This document shows, in pieces, positions 11,014 to 17,904 of a stretch of DNA of 64,000 nucleotides. This stretch comes from Bifidobacterium saimiriisciurei (GTDB lineage Bacteria; Actinomycetota; Actinomycetes; Actinomycetales; Bifidobacteriaceae), in assembly GCF_010667655.1 (NCBI RefSeq), contig NZ_WHZU01000002.1:1-64000 (forward strand). Direction: 5' to 3'. The notes below the pieces were generated by a model. That model worked only from the letters and a program-made list of their open reading frames with translations, was not told where the DNA came from and searched no databases. Position 1 is the stretch's first letter. Every line of letters starts with the position of its first letter. Both the position numbers and the translations under genes were made by a program.

Positions 11014-11173
11014 ACAGGGGGAACGCACTCGTCCGGAACGACAGGAGGGGCGATCGTTCGCCACAACGGAAAAGTGCAGCTACCCAGCATGGCGAAAGAA
11101 AAACGCTCGCTTGGGATGTCGGGAAGGAGCGAGGCATTCCAAACGAGCGCATGACGGACAAACGGCGTGTGGC

Positions 11174-12115
11174 TTACTCGGTGATGGTTTTGGCCTGCTT
11201 GTCGGCGGTGGAGCCGACGCCCCAGTAGTCCATGATCTTCTGGAAGGTGCCGTCGTCCATGAGCTTCTGCAGGGCCTTCTGCATGGCCTCGCGGGTCTTG
11301 GCGTCGCCCTTCTTGACGGCGGCGCCGACCTTGACGGTGTCGCGCACGGGTTCGAGCTGTTCGAGTTCGCCGTCGGACTGCTTGATGGCGTAGCCGTTGG
11401 CGTCGGTGCCGGTGTAGAACGCCTGCGCCTTGCCGGTCATCACCGACGTGGTCACGTCGGTCTGCTGCTTGAACGAGAGGATGTCGACCGGGGCCTTGCC
11501 GGCGGCCTTGCATTGGTCGGATGACTTGTTGACGTCCTCCTCCTGCGTGCTGCCGGTCTGCACGGCGATCTTCATGCCGCACAGGTTGTCGGGGTCGACC
11601 TTGTCGGGATTGCCCTTCTTCACCACGAATGCGGTGCCGACGGTCTGGTAGGTCACGAAGTCCACGGACTTCACGCGTTCGGGGCTGGGGATGAACGAGG
11701 AGATGCCGACGTCGTACTTGGAGCCGACGGAGGGGATGATGGAGTCGAACACGGCGGTGGTGGGTTCGGTCTTCAGGCCGAAGATGTTGCCCAATGCCTT
11801 GGCCATGTCGACCTCGTAGCCGATGGGGGTCTTGCCGTCGGTGCTGATGAATTCGGCCGGCGCGTACGATGTGTCCATGCCGACGACGAACTTGCCGTCC
11901 TTGGTCACCGATTCGGGAAGCAGTGCGGCGATGGCGTCGTCCTTCTTGACGCCGCTGACATCATAGCCGTCGGTGGGTTTGCCGCTGAGCGCGTGGTCGC
12001 CGCTTCCGCTCGCATTGGCGTCGCCGGCGTCCGATGTGCCACAGGCGGTGAATGACAGGGTCGCGGCGACTATGGCAAGGGCTGCGGCTGTTTTGACGAT
12101 GAGCTTCGAAGGCAT
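11174..12115 (-). CDS. Family 3 (amino-acid type) ABC transporter substrate-binding lipoprotein
   Basis: An extracellular solute receptor anchored to the membrane. It has a signal peptide (MPSKLIVKTAAALAIVAATL) and a lipobox SFTAC with the lipidated Cys near residue 25. The mature part has the SBP family 3 signature IGYEVDMAKALG and a typical late AFYTGTDANGYAIK and MDYWGVG. Such proteins usually bind polar amino acids; the ligand here is unknown. No permease or ATPase is adjacent, so it is either an orphan or part of a transporter encoded elsewhere. The ATG at 12115 after GAAAGGACC is preferred over two upstream in-frame starts because the signal peptide begins there. It lies just beyond the left repeat of the island. 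Confidence 0.9.
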   Translation of the reverse strand: MPSKLIVKTAAALAIVAATLSFTACGTSDAGDANASGSGDHALSGKPTDGYDVSGVKKDDAIAALLPESVTKDGKFVVGMDTSYAPAEFISTDGKTPIGYEVDMAKALGNIFGLKTEPTTAVFDSIIPSVGSKYDVGISSFIPSPERVKSVDFVTYQTVGTAFVVKKGNPDKVDPDNLCGMKIAVQTGSTQEEDVNKSSDQCKAAGKAPVDILSFKQQTDVTTSVMTGKAQAFYTGTDANGYAIKQSDGELEQLEPVRDTVKVGAAVKKGDAKTREAMQKALQKLMDDGTFQKIMDYWGVGSTADKQAKTITE

Positions 12116-12172
12116 GGCAATGGTCCTTTCGTTCCCTCTCATACGCCCGCCGACGAGCATCGACGGGCGATC

Positions 12173-12234
12173 ACCATGCCCGATGGTAGCGAGTTTGGCT
12201 GGCCTTAGTCCCTGCCATCCAAATACTGGTCAAG
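12173..12234. repeat. Left 62-bp direct repeat of the island (att-like)
   Basis: Identical over 62 bp to 21601-21662. On the minus strand it still encodes the last residues of the M20 dipeptidase (LDQYLDGRD, stop), although the gene itself is 9.4 kb away. It begins with an ACCAT-5 nt-ATGGT dyad. This is the expected footprint of integration at the 3' end of the dipeptidase gene. Confidence 0.9.
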
Positions 12235-12245
12235 GCGGGTGAGCG

Positions 12246-13313
12246 TCAGTCGGTGCCATGACCGGCGTAGATGACGTCGGCAATCGCTGATTCGGCGGCA
12301 TCCTGTTGATCGGTGGCGAAGTGACAACTCGAGTCAAGGCTGCAGTACGATTTCAGGTTCTTCACCGTCTTCGTCTGTTCCACGAATCGCGCGCACTGCA
12401 CAGGATTGTCGGGGCCGGACACGGTCTGGCACGTCCATTCGTCATCGCTTTTCGGAAGTGTCCCCGACTCTTTCTTGAATTCAGGCATGGTACCAGTGAT
12501 GCTCACGTCATAGGTAAGGGCAACGGTGCCGTCACTGTTCTTCTCGTATTTCGTGATGGTTGGCGTGGCTTCGGACACCTGGTATACGCACGCATGGGAG
12601 ATGCTGTCACCCACGACGAACGAGAGATCCTGACCGTTGAGGTAAAGCTCCTGAAGCTTGTCGCACATGGGCAGGTTGGCGATGTTGTCCACCAGGGACT
12701 GCTGGACCTTCGTGTTCGTTTTGATGGCGTCGGTGATCTCGATGTCTTTCACATTGTCGTCATTGATTTCGATTTCCACCGGTTTCATGGGGTCTTGATT
12801 GGCCGTGACGGGAAGCTTCCAAGACCCCTTATACCAGTCTCCCTTGGCGGCGACACGGTATACTCCGGGAACCATCAGATAGCCTTTGTCCCCGTTCTTG
12901 CCGCCAACGGTCAACGAATCATCATTAAAGAACATGGGCCTGAACAGGTCGGGATTGATTGCGACCCACCCCTTGCCCGAAGGGTTCTTCTCCATGTTCA
13001 GATTGGTCGTTTGCTGTTTGCCAGCCACGGTGTAGGAGACCGATACGGTGCGCGTGTCGTCTGCATTCTTCTGCGACTGACCGACCTTGACATCGGCGAT
13101 GGGTTCCTCCATCTTCCCATTGAACAGCGGCAGATTGCTTTCGTTCACGTCTCCGGTGCTACGGGATACGACCCCGCCCACGTCCCCCGATACGACGGCG
13201 TCCATGATTTCACGGGCGGAACTTTGCGCCCCATCCATGATTCCGCATCCGGACAGTGGGGCGATCATAACGCACGCGGCCATAAGACCGATGATTTTCG
13301 TAAGGTTCTTCAT
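12246..13313 (-). CDS. Putative lipoprotein, island cargo, function unknown
   Basis: 355 residues with a clear lipoprotein signal: MKNLTKIIGLMAACVMIAPL followed by lipobox LSGCG (Cys about residue 23). The exported part has no recognised catalytic motif. It has paired cysteines late in the sequence (WTCQTV...VQCARF...SYCSLDSSCHF) that could form disulfides, and a middle section like an immunoglobulin-like or immunity-type lipoprotein (GVYRVAAKGDWYKGSWKLPV, zinc-ribbon-lipoprotein style). It begins at ATG after AAGGAAGCAGG. A TGTCGGA/TCCGACA palindrome (13333-13349) lies in its leader. The stop is 11 bp from the left island repeat, so it is the outermost cargo gene. Composition is AT-richer than host genes. 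Confidence 0.75.
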   Translation of the reverse strand: MKNLTKIIGLMAACVMIAPLSGCGIMDGAQSSAREIMDAVVSGDVGGVVSRSTGDVNESNLPLFNGKMEEPIADVKVGQSQKNADDTRTVSVSYTVAGKQQTTNLNMEKNPSGKGWVAINPDLFRPMFFNDDSLTVGGKNGDKGYLMVPGVYRVAAKGDWYKGSWKLPVTANQDPMKPVEIEINDDNVKDIEITDAIKTNTKVQQSLVDNIANLPMCDKLQELYLNGQDLSFVVGDSISHACVYQVSEATPTITKYEKNSDGTVALTYDVSITGTMPEFKKESGTLPKSDDEWTCQTVSGPDNPVQCARFVEQTKTVKNLKSYCSLDSSCHFATDQQDAAESAIADVIYAGHGTD

Positions 13314-13332
13314 CCTGCTTCCTTGTCTTCAG

Positions 13333-13349
13333 CATGTCGGAATCTCCGA
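13333..13349. promoter_or_regulatory. Small palindrome upstream of the island lipoprotein
   Basis: TGTCGGA-ATC-TCCGACA is a perfect 7-bp dyad located 20 bp upstream of the lipoprotein ATG. It could be an operator or a leader hairpin. No regulator gene lies nearby. Confidence 0.4.
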
Positions 13350-13406
13350 CACCCTAGGTAACAGGACAAAAACCGTTGTTAATTCACTCATTGACTTAAA
13401 ACTAGG

Positions 13407-14012
13407 TCAGCAGTCCTCGCCCATTCTCGAATTGATAAATCGTCCAACCGTTGCACGATGGACACCGTATCTTCTGGCAATATAAGCTTTGGTACGCCCC
13501 TCGGAAAGCATGACACGAATCTCATCCTCATGACCAGTCAGCTTGACCTTCGTCGGTCGACTGCCGACCGGACGGCCTAATACGACGCCTTCGGCTCTTT
13601 TCCGCGCCAGCGCTTCCCTGGTGCGCTGGCTGATGAGATTGCGTTCAATCTCCGCGGACAAGCCGAACGCAAACGCCAGCACCTTGCTCTGGATGTCGTC
13701 GCCCAGCCGGTAGTTATCTTTGATGGTCCAGATACGTACGCCCTTGCTCATACACAAGCTCAGCACGTCCATAATCATGAACAAGCTGCGCCCCAGCCGA
13801 GACAGCTCAGAACAGATGATGAGGTCCCCCTCAGAAACGTCTTGGAGCAGTATACCGAGCTTGCGTTTGTCCACAGCTTTAGTCCCGCTGATGGTTTCCG
13901 ATATCCACTGGTCTATGGAAAACCCCTGCACCTTGGCGAATCGGCGAATCTCGAACCGTTGATTCTCCACGGTCTGCTTGTCACTGCTTACTCTGATGTA
14001 TCCGTAAATCAT
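13407..14012 (-). CDS. Small serine recombinase (DNA invertase/resolvase type), probable inverter of the specificity cassette
   Basis: 201 residues with the order of Hin/Gin/Mpi-type invertases. The catalytic region is YIRVSSDKQ, with the nucleophile predicted as Ser9. The arginine motif follows in CSELSRLGRSL, then the long E helix (KVLAFAFGLSAEIERNLISQRTREAL, about 115-140), and a C-terminal HTH_7 DNA-binding domain (AYIARRYGVHRATVGRFI). It is far shorter than large serine integrases. ATG at 14012 is chosen over an upstream in-frame start because the recombinase fold begins at once. It lies 23 bp outside the 33-bp inverted repeat that bounds the exchangeable recognition domain, so its promoter must overlap or lie inside the invertible DNA. 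Together this makes it the likely invertase. Confidence 0.9.
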   Translation of the reverse strand: MIYGYIRVSSDKQTVENQRFEIRRFAKVQGFSIDQWISETISGTKAVDKRKLGILLQDVSEGDLIICSELSRLGRSLFMIMDVLSLCMSKGVRIWTIKDNYRLGDDIQSKVLAFAFGLSAEIERNLISQRTREALARKRAEGVVLGRPVGSRPTKVKLTGHEDEIRVMLSEGRTKAYIARRYGVHRATVGRFINSRMGEDC

Positions 14013-14035
14013 ACGGATAGTGTCGCAGACTAAGG

Positions 14036-14068
14036 GGCGATTTCGCGCAACCGAAAATCGTATGGGGC
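14036..14068 (+). repeat. 33-bp inverted repeat, silent-cassette copy
   Basis: Identical to the reverse complement of 14829-14861 and mismatched at the next base on both sides. It encodes eleven in-frame codons (GDFAQPKIVWG) at the head of the silent cassette. It is the predicted recombination site, 23 bp from the recombinase start codon. Confidence 0.95.
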
Positions 14069-14071
14069 AAC

Positions 14072-14437
14072 TTGTGCCTGCGAGCCCAATATGCAATAGT
14101 GAAGGACGATGCAATCATCAGTGCGCCCTCTCCTTTTATTGCGACTGACGATTGGTTTATCCTCGGCGTATTGAACTCTTCAACGGCGGATTGGTATGTG
14201 CATCAACTCGGAGTTACCCGCAGCGGTGGGTACATGGAATACAAACCCATCTTCGTAGAGCAGATTCCCATGCCGAAGAATGTCGATGATTCTGTTCGCG
14301 AGCGCATAAGTCGGCTCGCCGAGACCGCGCAGAAAAATCGCCTACGCGGACTGTCATCGGAAGACGAGGAACATGAAATCGACGATTTAGTCATAGACTG
14401 CTATGGTCTGTCTTCAGAAGAGGCTCGCTTGGTGTAA
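14072..14437 (+). CDS. Silent alternative C-terminal specificity domain (TaqI-like TRD) of the methyltransferase
   Basis: An open frame that has no promoter or ribosome binding site of its own and continues upstream in frame into the 33-bp repeat (GDFAQPKIVWG). The product from 14069 is 122 residues. Its FIATDDWFILGVLNSSTADWY and GGYMEYKPIFVEQIPMP align with FLMTGQKLKMILGFLNSSLSEYY and GTVRWKKYTIEQLPI in the expressed methyltransferase tail. So it is the same TaqI-like specificity fold with diverged contact residues. It would be expressed only after inversion, fused to residues 1-1009 of the methyltransferase. The listed start is the first in-frame ATG, which is not expected to be used. Confidence 0.85.
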   Translation: MCLRAQYAIVKDDAIISAPSPFIATDDWFILGVLNSSTADWYVHQLGVTRSGGYMEYKPIFVEQIPMPKNVDDSVRERISRLAETAQKNRLRGLSSEDEEHEIDDLVIDCYGLSSEEARLV

Positions 14438-14441
14438 GGCC

Positions 14442-17400
14442 TCATCGTGAAGAACGGAAACATTCTATAAATCGAAGCTCGTCAACGGTTAGGCCAAGAA
14501 GTTCGCCAATGTATTCATTGATCTCCTTATCAATGCTTGCTGCTACAGGATGTTCGGCATGAATCCGGGAATCAACGAGTTCGTCGAAATCACGTATGTC
14601 ATTGCCCGACATTCGGGTAATTGGCAATTGCTCGATGGTGTACTTCTTCCATCGGACCGTTCCCATGCCCGTCGTTGTACCCAATGTGGAGAAATAATAT
14701 TCTGATAATGATGAGTTCAGGAAGCCGAGAATCATCTTCAATTTTTGTCCTGTCATAAGGAATGCAGTTGCTTCCGGGGCGTATTTTCCTGTGCCGTCCA
14801 AGGTAAACTTTGCTCGGTCGGATATTTCGCCCCATACGATTTTCGGTTGCGCGAAATCGCCGTAATATGAAATCGCATCTTGGGTTTCAAACCACCGGTT
14901 ACTTGTGGCCTTTCGCGCTTTAAAAGTCACGCCTTCGAAGGTATGCCTCGCCCCTGTCTGCTCGAGACGGAGCTTGCCAGAACCAATTGGGCTGTGGGTG
15001 CGTCCCATCGAAACCCAATCGCCATTGATGAGCCAATCCTTGACTGCCGTGTAGTCGTCAATGTTTTTCTCGAGTGAGGGGAACAATGTCAACACGTACA
15101 GGTCGGCGAATTCGTAGGAGTAGCGTTTGATGTCACGACCGCGGAGGACGGGGCGAATGATTTCGGCACTTTTCGGGTCGGAGGCAATCAGTTCGTCACG
15201 CTTTTCCTTGGTGATGATGAAGGCGTCGTTCAAGCCGGTCTTCACACCATAATTAATACGTACATCCATCTCTCCGAGCGGAGTACCGGCCTCTTCCATC
15301 TTGCCCTTGATGGACCGTTCCACATCAGTAAGGATGACCCAAGGGCCAGAGCCTCTCGTTTCACTTCCCCTATCACTGAAGCTGAACGGTATGGTCGTGG
15401 CATTGGCCTTGACATATTCGGCGATGCCGTCAAGAGACGTATCCTCATATCGGACCGCGGACGGTACCGTTTCGGTCCTGCCACACCCAAACAGCATGAT
15501 GTTAGTGTCCACGGTGGCACTGCTGAATCGTCCGGCACCCAGATCGATCAGGGAAATCACTTCAGTTTTGCCGGCCAGATATTCGCGCAGTTCCTTACCG
15601 TATCGGTTGCGCATCCACTTGTTGGAAGTGATGTAGTCGAGCACACCATGCTCGGACAGCAGCTGAGCACCGCGCTCGTAGAACAATTCGTACAGGTCGC
15701 CGGTCTTGTTATACGACCGATAGCCCAATGCGGCATACACCGCTTTGTTGGACATCTTCTGCAACTGTACATAGGGAGGATTGCCGATGACCACGTCGAA
15801 AGCGTCGACACCGAACATGAGCTCGGGGTCGAAGAACGGGGCATGCCCCGATTCGGAGCTGATGGACGCATGCGGATGGAAGCTGGCAATCTGCACGGCT
15901 CGGTCCGTTGACATGTCGTCGCCGCCGATCCGCTGCGTCGTGCGCTCGAACTCCTCCATTAGCCGTCCCTTCGCCTCAGGGTCGGTGGTGGTAAAGTACT
16001 GGGCGCGAATCTCCTTGAGCCGATTCAGACCGTCTTTCTCGTCAGTCAGGTCGAAGGCTCCCTGGCCGAGATATCCGCCCGCAAGGTCCACGTCGCCGAT
16101 GGTACGCCCATGCGACTGCTCAGCGCCGTCAACGACATCCTTGGCAAGGGGGATCAGCGAATCGGCACACACGAACTTGAAGTCGAGGTTGGGCAACGGC
16201 TCCACCTGCGCGATGTTCTCACGCTCCACAATCATGGACAGCCATACACGAAGACGCGCTATCTCCACGGCCATAGGCTCGATATCCACACCGAAGATGT
16301 TGTTCTGCAGAATATTCAACTTCTGCTGGTAGGTGTCGGAGACCGCGCGCTTCCCCAAAAGACGGGTACGGCAGCGCATCAGCAGCTGCAGCATGCCCAT
16401 GGGAAACGCCCCGGAACCGCAGGCGGGATCCAATACACGAACATCGTTCAACGCCTTGACCGCCCGGGGAAGCACCATCCCAGTATTCGCATTCCAAAGA
16501 GAACCCTTGGCATCGGAGGCCGTCTCCCATTCGTTCTCCGGCGTATCCAGCAGACGATCCACTCCCCCGCGCACGACGTCCTCATGACCAAGCGCACGGT
16601 ACAGATACTGTCTTAGCGATTCCCGACACATATAGGACACAATCTCGCGCGGAGTATAGAACGCGCCCTTCTCCTTACGTGCGGTCTTGCCGGTATCATC
16701 CATCTGCTCGGCAAGCAACGATTCGAAAATACGGCCAAGCATTTCCGGGTCAATGGCCACCTGTTCATAGTCCGACGTGGATTCGTCGGTCGTGAAATCA
16801 AACTGATTGAAATGGTCATAAAGGCCATTAAAGAAACCATCCGGGAAGGATAGCCCCTCCCCCGGGAAATCCGTGGCCTGTTCCTCGAACAGACCGCCGT
16901 TAAGGAACGGCGTAACAATATCACCGTCTTTGGTCCGCTTATCCTTCGGGGTGTTCAGCGTGCCGAAGAACAAACGCTTCAACTTACGCTCGTAATATTC
17001 GCTGGATTCCAACGAGCCTATTTCCAGATAACGTTCACGAGGGTTGAGGAATCCCTTCTGGTCTAGAAACCAGACGAACAAAATACGGCCGATCAGACGA
17101 CTAGCGAACATCTTGGCCCCACCCTCATCATGGCCGGATGAGACAAGAGCCTGCACCAATTCGTTGAATCGCGTGACTATGCCCGCGTAGAACCGCTTGT
17201 TGACTCCGGAGACGTTGAATGCCTCCCACAAGGCGGTATGAATTTTCTCCTTGTCCAGTTCGGAATCTCCATGACTACCGGAACCCGTGTCGGACAGCAG
17301 CCCGTACAGACCATTAAGGATGCGTTTCTGCGTATTCGACAGTCGTCCACGCAGCTCCATCGTACGCAAACTATGAGATTGCGACCGGGAAACCGCGATG

Positions 17401-17855
17401 ATAATCGACGCGGAATTGGAGGGCGCGAAGAAATACAATCCCACGGGAGCGAACTCATAGATATTGGACGCCAAGCCGAGACCATCCTCCCAATGATCCG
17501 CCAACGTGCCGCAGGCGCTGATGCGAGCTTTGGTGGCAGAGCCCTTGAGCCCTATGAACATAGCGTCGAGCATCTCCCCATCGGCCAGTTCACAGACCAT
17601 AGGCATCTCAAATCCCGGATGGGTGACGAACCATTCCTCGTGCCGGAAACTATCCCAATCCACTTCCGCGAAATTATTCAACGCCTGTTTGACGTCCGGC
17701 TCGGTATTGACCTCTCCTTGGAGAATGGCCATGATCCGCAAGGCCACCGACGCCGCAGCGTACTTTCGTTTGGCGTCGTTTTCAGCGCAGGTGTCGACGC
17801 AATCCCGATAATCATCAAGCGCCTGCTGCAGACCGGTGAATGAGATCATGGCCAT
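14442..17855 (-). CDS. Eco57I-like adenine-specific DNA methyltransferase with exchangeable C-terminal recognition domain
   Basis: 1137 residues. A long N-terminal region (1-390, including a helical stretch GRILFVWFLDQKGFL) precedes an N6-adenine methylase core. That core has AFYTPREIVSYM (about 398), SAM motif I DPACGSG (476-482) and catalytic motif IV NPPY (692-695). The C-terminal 250 residues are a TaqI-like specificity region. Residues 999-1009 are encoded by the 33-bp inverted repeat, and residues 1010-1137 are the exchangeable tail. The start is the ATG at 17855, behind GGAAGGA, 49 bp after the helicase stop. An open frame extends upstream but lacks a better start. By family it methylates adenine for self-protection. 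With the PLD-helicase upstream it resembles two components of DISARM (MTase DrmMI, helicase DrmD), but DrmA/DrmB are absent, so I do not assign that name. Confidence 0.9.
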   Translation of the reverse strand: MAMISFTGLQQALDDYRDCVDTCAENDAKRKYAAASVALRIMAILQGEVNTEPDVKQALNNFAEVDWDSFRHEEWFVTHPGFEMPMVCELADGEMLDAMFIGLKGSATKARISACGTLADHWEDGLGLASNIYEFAPVGLYFFAPSNSASIIIAVSRSQSHSLRTMELRGRLSNTQKRILNGLYGLLSDTGSGSHGDSELDKEKIHTALWEAFNVSGVNKRFYAGIVTRFNELVQALVSSGHDEGGAKMFASRLIGRILFVWFLDQKGFLNPRERYLEIGSLESSEYYERKLKRLFFGTLNTPKDKRTKDGDIVTPFLNGGLFEEQATDFPGEGLSFPDGFFNGLYDHFNQFDFTTDESTSDYEQVAIDPEMLGRIFESLLAEQMDDTGKTARKEKGAFYTPREIVSYMCRESLRQYLYRALGHEDVVRGGVDRLLDTPENEWETASDAKGSLWNANTGMVLPRAVKALNDVRVLDPACGSGAFPMGMLQLLMRCRTRLLGKRAVSDTYQQKLNILQNNIFGVDIEPMAVEIARLRVWLSMIVERENIAQVEPLPNLDFKFVCADSLIPLAKDVVDGAEQSHGRTIGDVDLAGGYLGQGAFDLTDEKDGLNRLKEIRAQYFTTTDPEAKGRLMEEFERTTQRIGGDDMSTDRAVQIASFHPHASISSESGHAPFFDPELMFGVDAFDVVIGNPPYVQLQKMSNKAVYAALGYRSYNKTGDLYELFYERGAQLLSEHGVLDYITSNKWMRNRYGKELREYLAGKTEVISLIDLGAGRFSSATVDTNIMLFGCGRTETVPSAVRYEDTSLDGIAEYVKANATTIPFSFSDRGSETRGSGPWVILTDVERSIKGKMEEAGTPLGEMDVRINYGVKTGLNDAFIITKEKRDELIASDPKSAEIIRPVLRGRDIKRYSYEFADLYVLTLFPSLEKNIDDYTAVKDWLINGDWVSMGRTHSPIGSGKLRLEQTGARHTFEGVTFKARKATSNRWFETQDAISYYGDFAQPKIVWGEISDRAKFTLDGTGKYAPEATAFLMTGQKLKMILGFLNSSLSEYYFSTLGTTTGMGTVRWKKYTIEQLPITRMSGNDIRDFDELVDSRIHAEHPVAASIDKEINEYIGELLGLTVDELRFIECFRSSR
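14829..14861 (-). repeat. 33-bp inverted repeat inside the expressed methyltransferase gene
   Basis: Reverse complement of 14036-14068, lying in frame in the methyltransferase gene and encoding GDFAQPKIVWG at the junction between the constant region and the exchangeable tail. Identity stops sharply at both ends, as expected for a conserved recombination site between diverged domains. Confidence 0.95.
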
Positions 17856-17904
17856 ATCGTTCCTTCCCATGGGCATCATATGGATTGTATACCCGGACCG
17901 ATTG

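Larger units (their letters stand above)
14036..14861. mobile_element. Invertible DNA segment carrying two alternative methyltransferase C-terminal domains
   Basis: 826 bp bounded by perfect 33-bp inverted repeats. On the minus strand the segment holds the active C-terminus of the methyltransferase (14442-14828). On the plus strand it holds a silent alternative C-terminus (14069-14437). The two stop codons are tail to tail, four bases apart. Inversion would keep the reading frame and replace 128 residues with 122. This is the arrangement known from phase-variable specificity genes of restriction systems. Confidence 0.88.

Noticed and set aside
13407..14012. Small serine recombinase as the island integrase
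   Set aside because: It lacks the large C-terminal domain of serine integrases and sits beside the inverted repeat, so the invertase role is simpler. It cannot be fully excluded.
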